Assembly: GCF_963667045.1 (NCBI RefSeq)
Contig: NZ_OY762934.1
Coordinates: forward strand, 248,001 to 312,000
Length of the DNA stretch: 64,000 nt
Direction of reading: 5' to 3'
Source of the DNA: an uncultured Cohaesibacter sp.
GTDB taxonomy: Bacteria > Pseudomonadota > Alphaproteobacteria > Rhizobiales > Cohaesibacteraceae
Within the stretch, counting starts at the first letter, position 1. Each line of letters opens with the position of its first letter. The position numbers were made by a program, and so were the translations under genes. The notes beneath the pieces were generated by a model. It was not told the origin of the DNA and did no database searches. It worked only from the letters and a program-made list of their open reading frames with translations. Of the stretch, positions 1-8,889 are shown piece after piece.

Positions 1-894
1 GGCTACGTCTTCCGGCATGTTGGTGAACTCGGCCATGTGAACCATTTCCTTGTCGAAGCCACCCCAGGTGTCTTCAGACTTCCAGGTACCATCCATGACA
101 GCCTGGACGCGGGAAATGTAATATTCATCCCAATGGTCGACGATCGCGGTCAACTGGTTTTTCGGCGCAAACTTGATCTGGTCGGAAGCCTGACCAAAGC
201 CCAATACGCCGCGCTCTGCTGCAACCTGTAAAGGAGCAGCGGAGTCGGTGTGCTGTACGAGGATGTCCGCGCCCTGGTCGATGAGAGCCTTGGCAGCGTC
301 TGCTTCCTTGCCCGGGTCAAACCAGCTGTTGATCCAGATGATCTTGACCTTGAGGTCGGGATCAATGGACTGCGCGCCGAGCATGAAGGAGTTGATGCCG
401 CGAACGACTTCGGGAATCGGGGTAGCGCCGATGTAACCAATGGTCTTGGTCTTGGTCATCTTGGCAGCAATCTGGCCGAGGATGTAGCGGCCTTCATAGA
501 AGCGTGCGCCGTAGGTGGAGACATTGTCTGCACGCTTGTAGCCGGTAGCATGCTCGAACTTCACGTCCGGATATTTGGCAGCGACCTTGAGGGTCGGGTT
601 CATGTAGCCAAATGAGGTGGTGAAGATGATGTTGTTGCCTGTGCGGGCCAGTTTTTCGATGACGCGCTCGGCATCCGGGCCTTCGGATACGCTTTCGACA
701 AAGGTGGTTTCAACCTTGTCGCCGAATTTCTTTTCGATAGCCTGACGGCCCTGATCATGCTGATAAGACCAGCCCATGTCTCCGACCGGACCGACATAGA
801 CAAAGCCGACTTTGGTTTTGTCAGCAGCCTGTGCGCCCAGAGAGGCGGTCAGGCCCAGAGCGACGGCTGCTGCCGCTGCGAATAGTTTACGCAT
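1..894 (-). CDS. BMP family ABC transporter substrate-binding protein (partial, C-terminus off the left edge)
   Basis: Periplasmic binding protein of the Bmp/PnrA-like family (basic membrane protein, PF02608), which delivers a solute, often a nucleoside, to the permeases encoded just upstream. About 298 residues are present and no stop codon is reached. Residues 1-23 form a Sec signal peptide ending AQA, followed by ADKTKVGFVYVGPVGDMGW, a typical start of the mature Bmp fold. I chose ATG at 894 because GAGGG lies 9 nt before it. The in-frame ATG at 903 directly abuts that GAGGG and cannot use it. It is the last gene of the importer operon, separated from the permease gene by a 144-nt gap full of hairpins. 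The substrate cannot be read from the sequence. Confidence 0.9.
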   Translation of the reverse strand, partial: MRKLFAAAAAVALGLTASLGAQAADKTKVGFVYVGPVGDMGWSYQHDQGRQAIEKKFGDKVETTFVESVSEGPDAERVIEKLARTGNNIIFTTSFGYMNPTLKVAAKYPDVKFEHATGYKRADNVSTYGARFYEGRYILGQIAAKMTKTKTIGYIGATPIPEVVRGINSFMLGAQSIDPDLKVKIIWINSWFDPGKEADAAKALIDQGADILVQHTDSAAPLQVAAERGVLGFGQASDQIKFAPKNQLTAIVDHWDEYYISRVQAVMDGTWKSEDTWGGFDKEMVHMAEFTNMPEDVA

Positions 895-918
895 TTGTTG
901 CATCCCTCTTTCATTGCG

Positions 919-1040
919 TGATCCGGGTTTCGGATCATGTTCTGAGACTTGCTTGCTTTTTCAATGCCCTGTTTTTGGAAATCAGGGCAATGCTTGTTGC
1001 TGTCATGTGAATGACAGAGGACGACCAGATGCTGGTCGTC
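919..1040 (-). other. Cluster of four stem-loops between permease and substrate-binding protein genes
   Basis: The 144-nt intercistronic gap holds four separate inverted repeats. 1020-1028/1032-1040 is 9 bp with a 3-nt loop and starts at the permease stop codon. 1000-1006/1011-1017 is 7 bp with a 4-nt loop. 965-971/983-989 is 7 bp. 919-925/931-937 is 7 bp with a 5-nt loop. None has a classical T run. Inference: they act in mRNA processing or 3'-end protection so that the binding protein is made in excess over the membrane subunits, as known for other ABC importer operons. Partial termination is the alternative. Confidence 0.6.
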
Positions 1041-1962
1041 AGCGGTCTGGAACAAAGGATTGTCCCAGACAGGAAGGCGTATTGATCCTAGCGACGGATC
1101 TATTGCGAGAAATGAATACAAGGGCAACGATTGTTGCAAGATATGGTAGCGCCGACAGCAGCTGGGAGGGAACTTCCCAGCCCGCGCCCTGGGCATGGAA
1201 TTGCAGGATGAGCACGGCGCCGAACAGATAGGCACCGGCAATGGTGCGCCATGGCAGCCATGAGGCGAAGACCACAAGCGCCAGCGCAATCCAGCCGCGG
1301 CCAGCCGTCATGTTCTCGATCCAGAGGTTGGTGTAGACCAGCGATAGATAGGCACCGGAAAGGCCCGAGCAGACGCCGCCGAACAGCACGGCATAGAGTC
1401 GAACGCGATTGACGTTGTAGCCAAGGGCATGGGCAGAATTGTGGTTTTCGCCCACGGCGCGCAGGATCAGCCCCCATCGGCTCTTGAACAGCAGCCAGCT
1501 GACGAAAAATACCAGCAGGATCGCAATGTAGAACAGGATATCCTGATTGAACAACGCATCGCCCACCACCGGTAGGTCTGACAGCACCGGAATATCCAGT
1601 GTCGGCAGCTTGACGCCCGGAGTGCCGACGTAATTCTCGCCGATCATGCCCGAAAAGCCAAGGCCGAGCAGACTGAGCGCAAGCCCCGTTGCATATTGGT
1701 TGGCCACCAGCCCGAGCGTCAGGAAGGCAAACAGCAACGACATGGCTGCGCCGCCAAGGATACCGGCAAGGATGCCCAGATAAGGGTTGCCGGTGGTCAG
1801 GGACGTTGCAAAGGCGCAGACGGCCCCCATGATCATCATGCCCTCGACGCCGAGGTTCAGCACGCCGGACCGTTCAACGACCAGCTCGCCAATGGCTGCC
1901 AGCAACAGGGGCGTGGATGCGGTTACGATAGAGACCAGCAAGGCATCAGCAAAATCCATCAT
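1039..1962 (-). CDS. ABC transporter permease, BMP/nucleoside type (second subunit)
   Basis: Inner-membrane permease of the BPD_transp_2 (branched-chain amino acid/sugar/nucleoside) family, 307 residues with about eight to nine hydrophobic segments. It has the family stretch GVLNLGVEGMMIMGAVCAF near residue 35 and a later RAVGENHNSAHALGYNVNR segment, which faces the ATPase in this family. The start codon overlaps the stop of the preceding permease gene by 4 nt (ATGA at 1959-1962), so the two are translationally coupled and should form a heterodimeric pore. The C-terminal tail after about residue 285 (ARINTPSCLGQSFVPDR) looks unconserved. Confidence 0.9.
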   Translation of the reverse strand: MMDFADALLVSIVTASTPLLLAAIGELVVERSGVLNLGVEGMMIMGAVCAFATSLTTGNPYLGILAGILGGAAMSLLFAFLTLGLVANQYATGLALSLLGLGFSGMIGENYVGTPGVKLPTLDIPVLSDLPVVGDALFNQDILFYIAILLVFFVSWLLFKSRWGLILRAVGENHNSAHALGYNVNRVRLYAVLFGGVCSGLSGAYLSLVYTNLWIENMTAGRGWIALALVVFASWLPWRTIAGAYLFGAVLILQFHAQGAGWEVPSQLLSALPYLATIVALVFISRNRSVARINTPSCLGQSFVPDR

Positions 1963-3047
1963 GCGACCTCTTTTACCTGCGTCTTGTTGCTGAAGACGAT
2001 GCGGATACGATAGTGAATGAGGGTGTCACAGGCCAGCACATAGAACAGCAGGATGCCCTGAAACGCCTTGGCCGTCTTTTCCGAGATGCCAAGATCGACC
2101 TGCGCGGCCTCGCCTCCGAGATAGGACAGTGCCAGCAGAAGACCGGCGAAGATCGCGCCAATGGGGTTGAGACGCCCCAGAAAGGCAACGATGATGGCGG
2201 TGAATCCGTAGCCGGGAGAAATCGTCGGGCGCAACTGGCCGATCGGACCGGACACTTCCAGAATACCAGCGAGACCCGTGAGGGCACCGGAAACGAGGAA
2301 GGCGAAGACGGTCATGCGCTCCTTGGAGAAGCCGGCAAAGTTCCCTGCCCTCGGCGTTTCGCCAATAACCTTGATCTCGAACCCCTTGAGGGTGCGAATG
2401 AACAGCACAAAGACCACGATTGCAGCAATAACGGCGAACAGCGCGCCGATGTGCATGCGGCCACCTTCAAACAGGCTCGGAGCCTGCGCATAGCTGTGAA
2501 ACAGACGGCTTTCGGGGAAGTTGTAGCCCTCGGGATCCTTCCACGGGCCGCGCACGATGAAGTCAAGCAGCAGCAGTGCGACATAGGTCAGCATCAGACT
2601 GGTGAGGATCTCGTTGGTGGCAAAGCGGTTCTTCAGAAGTGCCGGTATGTAGGCGAACAGAGCGCCGCCAATGGCCCCCATGGCCAGCATGATCGGGAAG
2701 ACGGCATAGTTCTGGAAATCCGGGAACATGATCGGCAGGACCGAACCGCAGATCGCACCAATGGTGAACTGGCCTTCAGCGCCGATGTTCCAATTGTTGG
2801 AGCGGTAGCAGACCGTCAGGCCCACTGCGATGAGGATCAGCGGCGAGGCCTTGACCACCAGCTCCTGCAGGCTCCAAGGGTCGAGCAGCGGCTCAACGAA
2901 GTAGACGTAAAGCGCCTTGCCCGGATTGAAACCGAGCAGGCCGAACATGAGGGCGCCGGTCAGAAGAGTCAGAATGATCGCCAATACCGGCGACAGCAAC
3001 GACATCGCCTGAGACGGGGACTGGCGTTTTTGCATTTCAAGCCGCAT
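1959..3047 (-). CDS. ABC transporter permease, BMP/nucleoside type (first subunit)
   Basis: Permease of the BPD_transp_2 family, 362 residues, with a hydrophobic N-terminal segment at about 16-38 and about ten hydrophobic segments in all. The stretch NNWNIGAEGQFTIGAICGS marks the family, and VIGETPRAGNFAGFS is the probable ATPase-contact loop. I chose ATG at 3047 because it is preceded by GGAGG with 5-nt spacing. It overlaps the end of the ATPase gene by 11 nt. A longer reading frame back to 3143 lies wholly inside the ATPase gene and has no reason to be used. It should pair with the permease encoded immediately downstream. Confidence 0.9.
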   Translation of the reverse strand: MRLEMQKRQSPSQAMSLLSPVLAIILTLLTGALMFGLLGFNPGKALYVYFVEPLLDPWSLQELVVKASPLILIAVGLTVCYRSNNWNIGAEGQFTIGAICGSVLPIMFPDFQNYAVFPIMLAMGAIGGALFAYIPALLKNRFATNEILTSLMLTYVALLLLDFIVRGPWKDPEGYNFPESRLFHSYAQAPSLFEGGRMHIGALFAVIAAIVVFVLFIRTLKGFEIKVIGETPRAGNFAGFSKERMTVFAFLVSGALTGLAGILEVSGPIGQLRPTISPGYGFTAIIVAFLGRLNPIGAIFAGLLLALSYLGGEAAQVDLGISEKTAKAFQGILLFYVLACDTLIHYRIRIVFSNKTQVKEVA

Positions 3048-4629
3048 TGGAGCCTCCAGCTTCTGCTGCCCCATCGTTTGACGGCACGGGCGGAATGTCG
3101 ATGCTGCCATCGTCGCCGTGAACGCCGCCCATGAGCAGGCCAATCTTTTCCAGACTCATGTCTTCAACCGGTTTTGCCTCGGACAGGGTGCCCTTGTTGA
3201 TGACGGCGATGCGGTCGGCGATTTCGAAAATCTCGTCAAGGTCCTGCGAAATGACCAGAACTGCGGATCCTTCGCGCGCCAGATCAATCAGGGCCTGACG
3301 AATGAGGGCTGCGGCCCCGGCATCTACCCCCCAGGTCGGCTGGGAGACAATCAGCACCGATGGTGACCGGTCGATCTCGCGACCAACGACAAATTTCTGC
3401 AGGTTGCCGCCGGAAAGACTGCCGGCATGCGGATCGGGTTCGCCCTTGCGAATATCGAAATTCTCGGCGATGCGCTGTCCGATCTTGCCGGATTTGGTTC
3501 GCTTGATGAACACACCCTTGTGCATCATCGATGGCTCTTCCGAGCCATGGCGGGTGAGCAGCACGTTTTCGGAGAGACGCAACGAAGGAACGACTGCATG
3601 GCTGAGGCGCTCCTCCGGCACGAAGGCTGCACCGAGCTTGCGCCGGACGGTGATGCTCTTGTTGCCGACACCCTGGTCATCGATGATGACAGCCTCCGGT
3701 GCCGTTGCCCGTTCGCCGGAGATGGCGTCGAACAGTTCCGACTGGCCGTTACCGGCGACACCCGCAATGGCAACGACTTCGCCGCCCTTGAGGTCGAGCG
3801 AAATGCCCTTGAGCTCCACTGCAAACGGCCCGGAGGCAGGCAGGTCCAGATGATCAAGGCGCAGCAGAACAGGCGCGTTGGTGAAGTCCACCTTGTCGCG
3901 CTGCACGGACTTGACGTTGGAGCCGACCATCAGGCTGGCGAGCGAAGAGGCTGTCTCCTCCGACGGCTTGCAATGGGCAACGAGCTTGCCATGGCGCAGG
4001 ATGGTCGCGGTATCGCAGATGCGCTTGACCTCTTCGAGGCGATGACTGATGTAGAGGATCGAACGCCCCTCGCCTGCCAGTCTCAGAAGGGTTTTGAAAA
4101 GCAGCTCGGCCTCCTGCGGCGTCAGCACGGAGGTCGGCTCGTCCATGATGATCAACTGAGGGTCCTGCAACAGACAGCGAACGATTTCGATCCGCTGGCG
4201 CTCGCCAACCGAAAGGTCGGCCACCAGGCTGTTCGATTTGAGGGGCAGACCATATTCGGCGCTGACCTGCTCGATCCGTTTGGAGAGCTCGGCCATCTTC
4301 TGGCCCTTGGGCAGAGCAAGCGCGATATTCTCGACGACAGTCATGCTGTCAAACAGGGAAAAATGCTGAAAAACCATGCCAATACCGAGCTTGCGCGCCT
4401 CGGCGGGGTCTTTCAGGCGAACCTCCTTGCCTTTCCAGATGATCTGTCCGGCGGTGGGGTCGAGCGATCCATACAGGATCTTAACAAGGGTTGATTTGCC
4501 AGCTCCGTTCTCGCCCAGAAGTGCGTGGATTTCACCCGGCTGTACGACCAGATCCACGGAGTCATTTGCCAAAAGAGTGCCGAAACGTTTGGTTATGCCT
4601 TTGGCTTCAAGTAAGGGAGCTGATGTCAT
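3037..4629 (-). CDS. ABC transporter ATP-binding protein with two nucleotide-binding domains, BMP/nucleoside type
   Basis: Cytoplasmic ATPase that powers the importer. At 530 residues it carries two ABC domains in one chain, as in the sugar and nucleoside (RbsA/YufO-like) family. Domain 1 has Walker A GENGAGKST (about 39-47), signature LSVGERQR and Walker B LIIMDEPT. Domain 2, from about residue 255, has a degenerate Walker A (AGNGQSE), signature LSGGNLQKF and a Walker B in which Asp-Glu is replaced by Ser-Gln (LIVSQPTWGVD). A catalytically poor second site is usual in this family. It is the first gene of the importer operon and is followed by the two permeases. Confidence 0.93.
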   Translation of the reverse strand: MTSAPLLEAKGITKRFGTLLANDSVDLVVQPGEIHALLGENGAGKSTLVKILYGSLDPTAGQIIWKGKEVRLKDPAEARKLGIGMVFQHFSLFDSMTVVENIALALPKGQKMAELSKRIEQVSAEYGLPLKSNSLVADLSVGERQRIEIVRCLLQDPQLIIMDEPTSVLTPQEAELLFKTLLRLAGEGRSILYISHRLEEVKRICDTATILRHGKLVAHCKPSEETASSLASLMVGSNVKSVQRDKVDFTNAPVLLRLDHLDLPASGPFAVELKGISLDLKGGEVVAIAGVAGNGQSELFDAISGERATAPEAVIIDDQGVGNKSITVRRKLGAAFVPEERLSHAVVPSLRLSENVLLTRHGSEEPSMMHKGVFIKRTKSGKIGQRIAENFDIRKGEPDPHAGSLSGGNLQKFVVGREIDRSPSVLIVSQPTWGVDAGAAALIRQALIDLAREGSAVLVISQDLDEIFEIADRIAVINKGTLSEAKPVEDMSLEKIGLLMGGVHGDDGSIDIPPVPSNDGAAEAGGSNAA

Positions 4630-4935
4630 CTCAACCTGTTAACGGAGCTTGGATCAAACGGTTTTCATCATTTCCAGAAATGCAAAACACTGAATGCTTC
4701 TCCAGCAATCAGTGTAGGTACGCAAACGCGCCAATCGCATCTCAGCTTGGGTTCTCCCACTGTTTAAGTGACATTCCCAAGACAATCCATACGCAAAATT
4801 AATTTCGGCGCAAAAATTTTGACCTTTTACCTTATTTTTTGAACGGAATTTAATCAGGTCACATCAATGTGCACAAAATGTCATCATTGACCGTTTGATT
4901 GTTCCCGAAATGCGTTGCAAGGCACACGGGATGAT
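4630..4935. other. Intergenic region upstream of the BMP importer operon
   Basis: About 305 nt between the LysR regulator and the ATPase gene, both on the minus strand. The stretch 4780-4880 is AT-rich and must hold the importer promoter. LysR-type T-N11-A sites are too loose to assign by eye. No gene, RNA or clear hairpin was found. Confidence 0.5.
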
Positions 4936-5820
4936 TCAGGAAAATCGCTTACTGAAGAACTGTTGGGCATGGGTCAGAAACATGGCCGGAGCCAGCTTCA
5001 GCTTGCGTTGCTGATGGGTCAAAATCGACAGGGTGTTGTAGTGCAACTGCTCGTTCGTGAGCGGTACAAACCGCAGTTCCACATGGTCCAGCGGGTCATT
5101 GAGACCGATGCGTGTCTGGAAGCAGACGCCAAGATCACGAGCGGCCAGACGGCGCATCATCTGCAGGGTGCTGACCTCGGCAAAGATCGAAGGTTCGTTC
5201 TCGGTCTTGGCAAGCAGACGATCGAGCGCTGTCCGCAGAGACAGGCCGCGGGATGGCAGGATGATTGGAAAATCGAGACAATCCTCGAAACTGCAGGCCG
5301 TCTTCTGGGCAAGAGGATGGCTCTTGTTGACGACGGCCCCGATCTCGAAGGCATGGGAATAATTGATCGTCAGCAGATCCTCATCGGGCGGATCGAAGCA
5401 GAAGCCGATGTCGGCGTCGGAATCAATGATCTGTCGGGCAATGTTGTCCGAATGGGTCACTGTGATCCGCAACTGGATGTCGGGATAGGCTTTGCCGAAG
5501 GAGGCGGCAAGATCGGACAGAAGCTCGGTCGCGACGCTCTCGACGCTGGCAATCCGGACGATACCGCGCTTGAGGCCACGCAGGGCGTCGAGCTCGGAGG
5601 CGGTCTGTTCGAAATCACGAAGGACGTGCCTGACATGGCGCAGCAGGATCTCTCCGGCAGGGGAAAGCTGCAAACGACGGCCCACCCGTTCAAACAGGGG
5701 CACGCCAAGGCTGTCTTCGAGCCAGAGGATCTGTCGATTGACGGCTGAAGAGGCAACATTGAGTTCACGGCTTGCCGCGCGGATTGCACCATGTTCGGCA
5801 ACCGCTGCAAAATAACGCAT
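4936..5820 (-). CDS. LysR family transcriptional regulator
   Basis: DNA-binding regulator of 294 residues from the first ATG. The winged helix-turn-helix is at the N-terminus (AAVAEHGAIRAASRELNVASSAVNRQILWLE, split here as one motif of about residues 5-35), followed by a LysR substrate-binding domain from about residue 88. The frame stays open upstream of this ATG as far as 5880. Residues before YFAAVAEH that this family normally has (LDRARLLYSPAM) are encoded there without an ATG, GTG or TTG, so the true start may be CTG at 5853 or ATT at 5856, which have GGGAG at 6-7 nt and 3-4 nt. Neighbouring position suggests, but does not show, control of the importer operon downstream. Confidence 0.88.
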   Translation of the reverse strand: MRYFAAVAEHGAIRAASRELNVASSAVNRQILWLEDSLGVPLFERVGRRLQLSPAGEILLRHVRHVLRDFEQTASELDALRGLKRGIVRIASVESVATELLSDLAASFGKAYPDIQLRITVTHSDNIARQIIDSDADIGFCFDPPDEDLLTINYSHAFEIGAVVNKSHPLAQKTACSFEDCLDFPIILPSRGLSLRTALDRLLAKTENEPSIFAEVSTLQMMRRLAARDLGVCFQTRIGLNDPLDHVELRFVPLTNEQLHYNTLSILTHQQRKLKLAPAMFLTHAQQFFSKRFS

Positions 5821-6057
5821 AGCCGGGGAATAGAGAAGACGAGCGCGGTCCAGAATGCTGCTCCCTGAGTTGATGTTTTCTTGCTATGACATTGACATAT
5901 AAAGGAGGATGAAACAAGCGCGAGGGAAGGCCAACTGTCGGCCTCTGTTCAGATTGTGGGGATTGGTGCTCCGGGCTTTTGGGGCCAGAGCGCAAAATGG
6001 GCAGAGTTGACCACCCTGCCCTGTCTTGGCATTGTCTTAACTGGCTCCAGCACAAGC

Positions 6058-6825
6058 TCAGGACGGCTCGCCCTTGCCCTCTTCCATTTGCAGCAGCTTT
6101 TTGCGTCTGCGGGCATCCAGCGCAATGATATTGAGAAACTCGACCAACACGGCAAAGCCCATCATGGCATAGATGTAGCCGCGCGGGATGTGCAGGCTGA
6201 TGCCGTCGCCTATGAGGGCAAAACCGATCAGCATCAGGAAGCTCAGGGCCAGCATCTTGGTGGTCTGGTGCTTCTCGATGAAATGGGCGATGGGACCGGA
6301 TGCGGCATACATGATGATCATGGCGATCACCATGGCAGTGATCATGATCTCGATATGCTGTGCCATGCCGATGGCTGTCACGATGGAGTCAATGGAGAAC
6401 ACGAGATCAATGACGATGATTTGCAGGATGGCGGCCCCGAAGACATATTCCGTCCGGCCGGTGCGTATCCGGGTTTCCTCCTCGTGGCTGAACTCCAGTT
6501 CAAGATGGATTTCCGAAAGAGCCTTGTAGATGAGAAACACGCCGCCAGCGATCATGATGATGTCGCGCCAGGAAAAGGCCCGATCAAACAGCGACAAAAC
6601 GGGATCGGTCAACCGGATGAGCCAGGAAAGAGCAAGCAACAGCCCGATGCGGAAAATCAGGGCGAGCAGGATGCCAATGGCGCGGGCCTTCTGCGCCATA
6701 TGGGCGGGCAGTTTGCTGACCAGAACCGAGATGAACACCACATTGTCGATGCCGAGCACGATTTCCATGACGGTCAGTGTCAGCAGACTGGCCAGAACGG
6801 TTGCGTCGAGCAGATGGGTGAACAT
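6058..6825 (-). CDS. TerC family integral membrane protein
   Basis: Membrane protein of the TerC family (PF03741), linked in other bacteria to metal-ion (often manganese) export and to tellurite resistance. It has 255 residues and seven or eight hydrophobic segments. The family signatures are TVMEIVLGIDNVVFISVL at about 18-35 and IVIDLVFSIDSIVTAIG at about 133-149, each with the acidic residues (E, D) in the membrane that are thought to bind the ion. The C-terminus is short and charged. It is followed on the same strand, upstream, by the phosphatidylcholine synthase gene, with 54 nt between. The substrate here is not known. Confidence 0.9.
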   Translation of the reverse strand: MFTHLLDATVLASLLTLTVMEIVLGIDNVVFISVLVSKLPAHMAQKARAIGILLALIFRIGLLLALSWLIRLTDPVLSLFDRAFSWRDIIMIAGGVFLIYKALSEIHLELEFSHEEETRIRTGRTEYVFGAAILQIIVIDLVFSIDSIVTAIGMAQHIEIMITAMVIAMIIMYAASGPIAHFIEKHQTTKMLALSFLMLIGFALIGDGISLHIPRGYIYAMMGFAVLVEFLNIIALDARRRKKLLQMEEGKGEPS

Positions 6826-6879
6826 GGTCAGTCCGCTTTCTTGCTATGGTGCCGATGCCATGCGCCAGCGGGATCCGGT

Positions 6880-7575
6880 CTAGCCTTGCGGTCTGATCCT
6901 GCGGAAATGGAGCAGCGGTCCAATGGCAAACAGATAAAGGCCGCTGATTGCCAGGGCGATACGATCCATAGATGTAGGAACCATATTGTTGAATACAACA
7001 TGGCAGGCAAACACCGACCAGATGGCAACAATTGTCAGCGTCAGCGGGCGCAGGGATTTTACCCGTACCGGATGGACGAATTCGATGGGAACGAACTGCC
7101 CGGCAGCCAACAGAACCAGAATGATGAAGCCCGTCACGGGATCCGGCGTAAAAATGAAATAGTAGAACAGCACCCCGTTCCAGACGGCCGGAAAGCCGCG
7201 GAAGGCGTTGGACGGAGCCTTCATCTGGTCATTGGCAAAATAGAGCCCGCCGGTGACAACGATGATGGCGGCGGCAACAAGCCCGTAGGGTTCCGGCATC
7301 AGGCCTGCCTTGACGAAGGCAAAAGCCGGAATGAAAACATAGGTCGCATAGTCGATGACGAAATCGAGGCTGTTTCCGCTCCAGTGGGGCAAAACCGTGG
7401 ACACGTGCATCTTGCGCGCAATCGGGCCGTCGATGCCGTCGACCAACTGCGCTGCCAGCAGCCAGAAGAACAGGGCTGTCCAGTCGCTATTCGAAGCGGC
7501 AAGTGTGGCCAGAAGGGCAAAGGCTGCACCGGAGGCGGTCAGCAGATGAACGAGGAATGCGGTTTGTTTTTGCAT
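6880..7575 (-). CDS. pcs: Phosphatidylcholine synthase
   Basis: Inner-membrane enzyme that condenses choline directly with CDP-diacylglycerol to make phosphatidylcholine, a pathway typical of Rhizobiales and relatives. It has 231 residues and about seven to eight membrane segments. The CDP-alcohol phosphotransferase motif is present in its Pcs form: DGIDGPIARK at about 46-55, then G and two aspartates in WSGNSLDFVIDY. The match in length and in the NDQMKAPSNAFRGFPAVWN region supports Pcs over PgsA or PssA. The start at ATG 7575 is the first in frame and lies just before the first hydrophobic segment. Confidence 0.93.
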   Translation of the reverse strand: MQKQTAFLVHLLTASGAAFALLATLAASNSDWTALFFWLLAAQLVDGIDGPIARKMHVSTVLPHWSGNSLDFVIDYATYVFIPAFAFVKAGLMPEPYGLVAAAIIVVTGGLYFANDQMKAPSNAFRGFPAVWNGVLFYYFIFTPDPVTGFIILVLLAAGQFVPIEFVHPVRVKSLRPLTLTIVAIWSVFACHVVFNNMVPTSMDRIALAISGLYLFAIGPLLHFRRIRPQG

Positions 7576-7639
7576 GCGCAGTCCCTAGCTCATCCTGATG
7601 TGGGAAGCAATCGGAAACAACCGCGATCCGCTACAAAAA

Positions 7640-8635
7640 TCAAATGCCGAGGATGGCACGTCCGGCAGGTGATATGGATAGTACCAGTAGGCCCCAGATT
7701 ATAAGGAAAATACCTATGCCGCGGGTGACCCAAGGATTTGGAACGACCTTCTCGATGCCCATGAGCAGGCCCAGAACCGCCATCCAGATGACATTCATCA
7801 CGCCGACCGCGAACATCACCGCCATCAATGCCCATGTGCAGCCGGTGCAGAACAACCCCTGCTCCAGCCCCATGACATAGGAGCCGGCAAAGGACCGGAA
7901 GAAGCCCTTTTCCGTTCGGCGGTTGAAATAGGGAAAGGGGAGCTGACAGCGCAGCAGGCAGGCCTGTTTGGCGGCGGTGAACTGGTAGATACCGGCAAGC
8001 AGCAGCGTTGACGCGGAAAATACCATCGAGGCCGGGGCCATGACCGGGGACATGGTCTGGATTTCGGTAAGGCCCCACTGCAGCAGCGTTGCCAGAAGGG
8101 CAAAACCTACCCAGACGCTGAGATAGCCAAGTGCCAGCATGAGGATGCCAAAGGGGCTGGTCTTGCGGCCCTTGGCCTCCTGAACCGAGGCGTAGCTCTT
8201 GAGGATCGGCGCGGCCGTGGGCAGCATCATGGCAATGGCCATCATCACCCACATGGCAAAGACGATCATCAGATCCTGAAGCCCCCAGGCCCCCTGTCCG
8301 GGCATGCCGAAATGGCCTATGGCGGCGGATGGTGCGCAGACTGCGGCAATGAAGGCGCGGGTTGTCGGGTCGAGCGCTTCAAAACTGTTGAAGGCGTTGA
8401 AGGCGGCCATGCCCGGACCAAGGGAGCGCATGTCCATGTCCGGGGCCATGTCGACCACCATGGCAAACAGGTAGAACCAGGCAAACAGCGACGCCACTGC
8501 AATGGCCAGAAACAGCGCAATGCGCGGTTTGGCTTCGGCAGCGGCGAGGTCTGGATGTTCCTTGCGGAAGCGGGCCATCTGCTGCTGCAGCTCCCTGGCG
8601 TTGCTGGTATCGAAAAAAGATCCGAGAAAACTCAT
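7640..8635 (-). CDS. DUF2182 family predicted metal-binding membrane protein
   Basis: Polytopic inner-membrane protein of 331 residues, of unknown function. The family is recognised by Met-rich segments such as MWVMMAIAMMLPTAAP, and the later GVMNVIWMAVLGLLMGIEK segment also fits. Cys and His residues at the loop CLLRCQLPFPYF and in FCTGCTWALM are candidate metal ligands. I chose ATG at 8635 because the reading frame upstream of it (to 8761) encodes a low-complexity Thr/His/Cys-rich stretch with no ribosome binding site. GAGGG is about 10 nt before 8635. It stands alone between pcs and the divergent flavoprotein gene. Confidence 0.8.
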   Translation of the reverse strand: MSFLGSFFDTSNARELQQQMARFRKEHPDLAAAEAKPRIALFLAIAVASLFAWFYLFAMVVDMAPDMDMRSLGPGMAAFNAFNSFEALDPTTRAFIAAVCAPSAAIGHFGMPGQGAWGLQDLMIVFAMWVMMAIAMMLPTAAPILKSYASVQEAKGRKTSPFGILMLALGYLSVWVGFALLATLLQWGLTEIQTMSPVMAPASMVFSASTLLLAGIYQFTAAKQACLLRCQLPFPYFNRRTEKGFFRSFAGSYVMGLEQGLFCTGCTWALMAVMFAVGVMNVIWMAVLGLLMGIEKVVPNPWVTRGIGIFLIIWGLLVLSISPAGRAILGI

Positions 8636-8889
8636 CCGGATGCGGCCCTCATTGCATGGGTGATCTTGGCAGGGGTGATCTTGAGGTGCCATATGAACCG
8701 TAGTTGTTGTGGATTGCAAGTTCGTCGTGGTGCCATAATTGCAAAAGCCAGCCGGACACATACGGGAAAGTATCTGGATTTCGCGCCGGGAACGCGCTAT
8801 GACCCAAAGCTATCTGGGGTAAAATTTACGGAATCGGAACGGCGTGCCATGGTCTGCGTTCCGTTGGTCGTCATCAAAGGGGTGCTGTC

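Noticed and set aside
2013-3134. 373-codon plus-strand frame opposite the BMP permease
   Set aside because: Antisense shadow; no domain or ribosome site.
5956-7704. 582-codon plus-strand frame opposite TerC and pcs
   Set aside because: Antisense shadow of two well-recognised genes; composition is unnatural.
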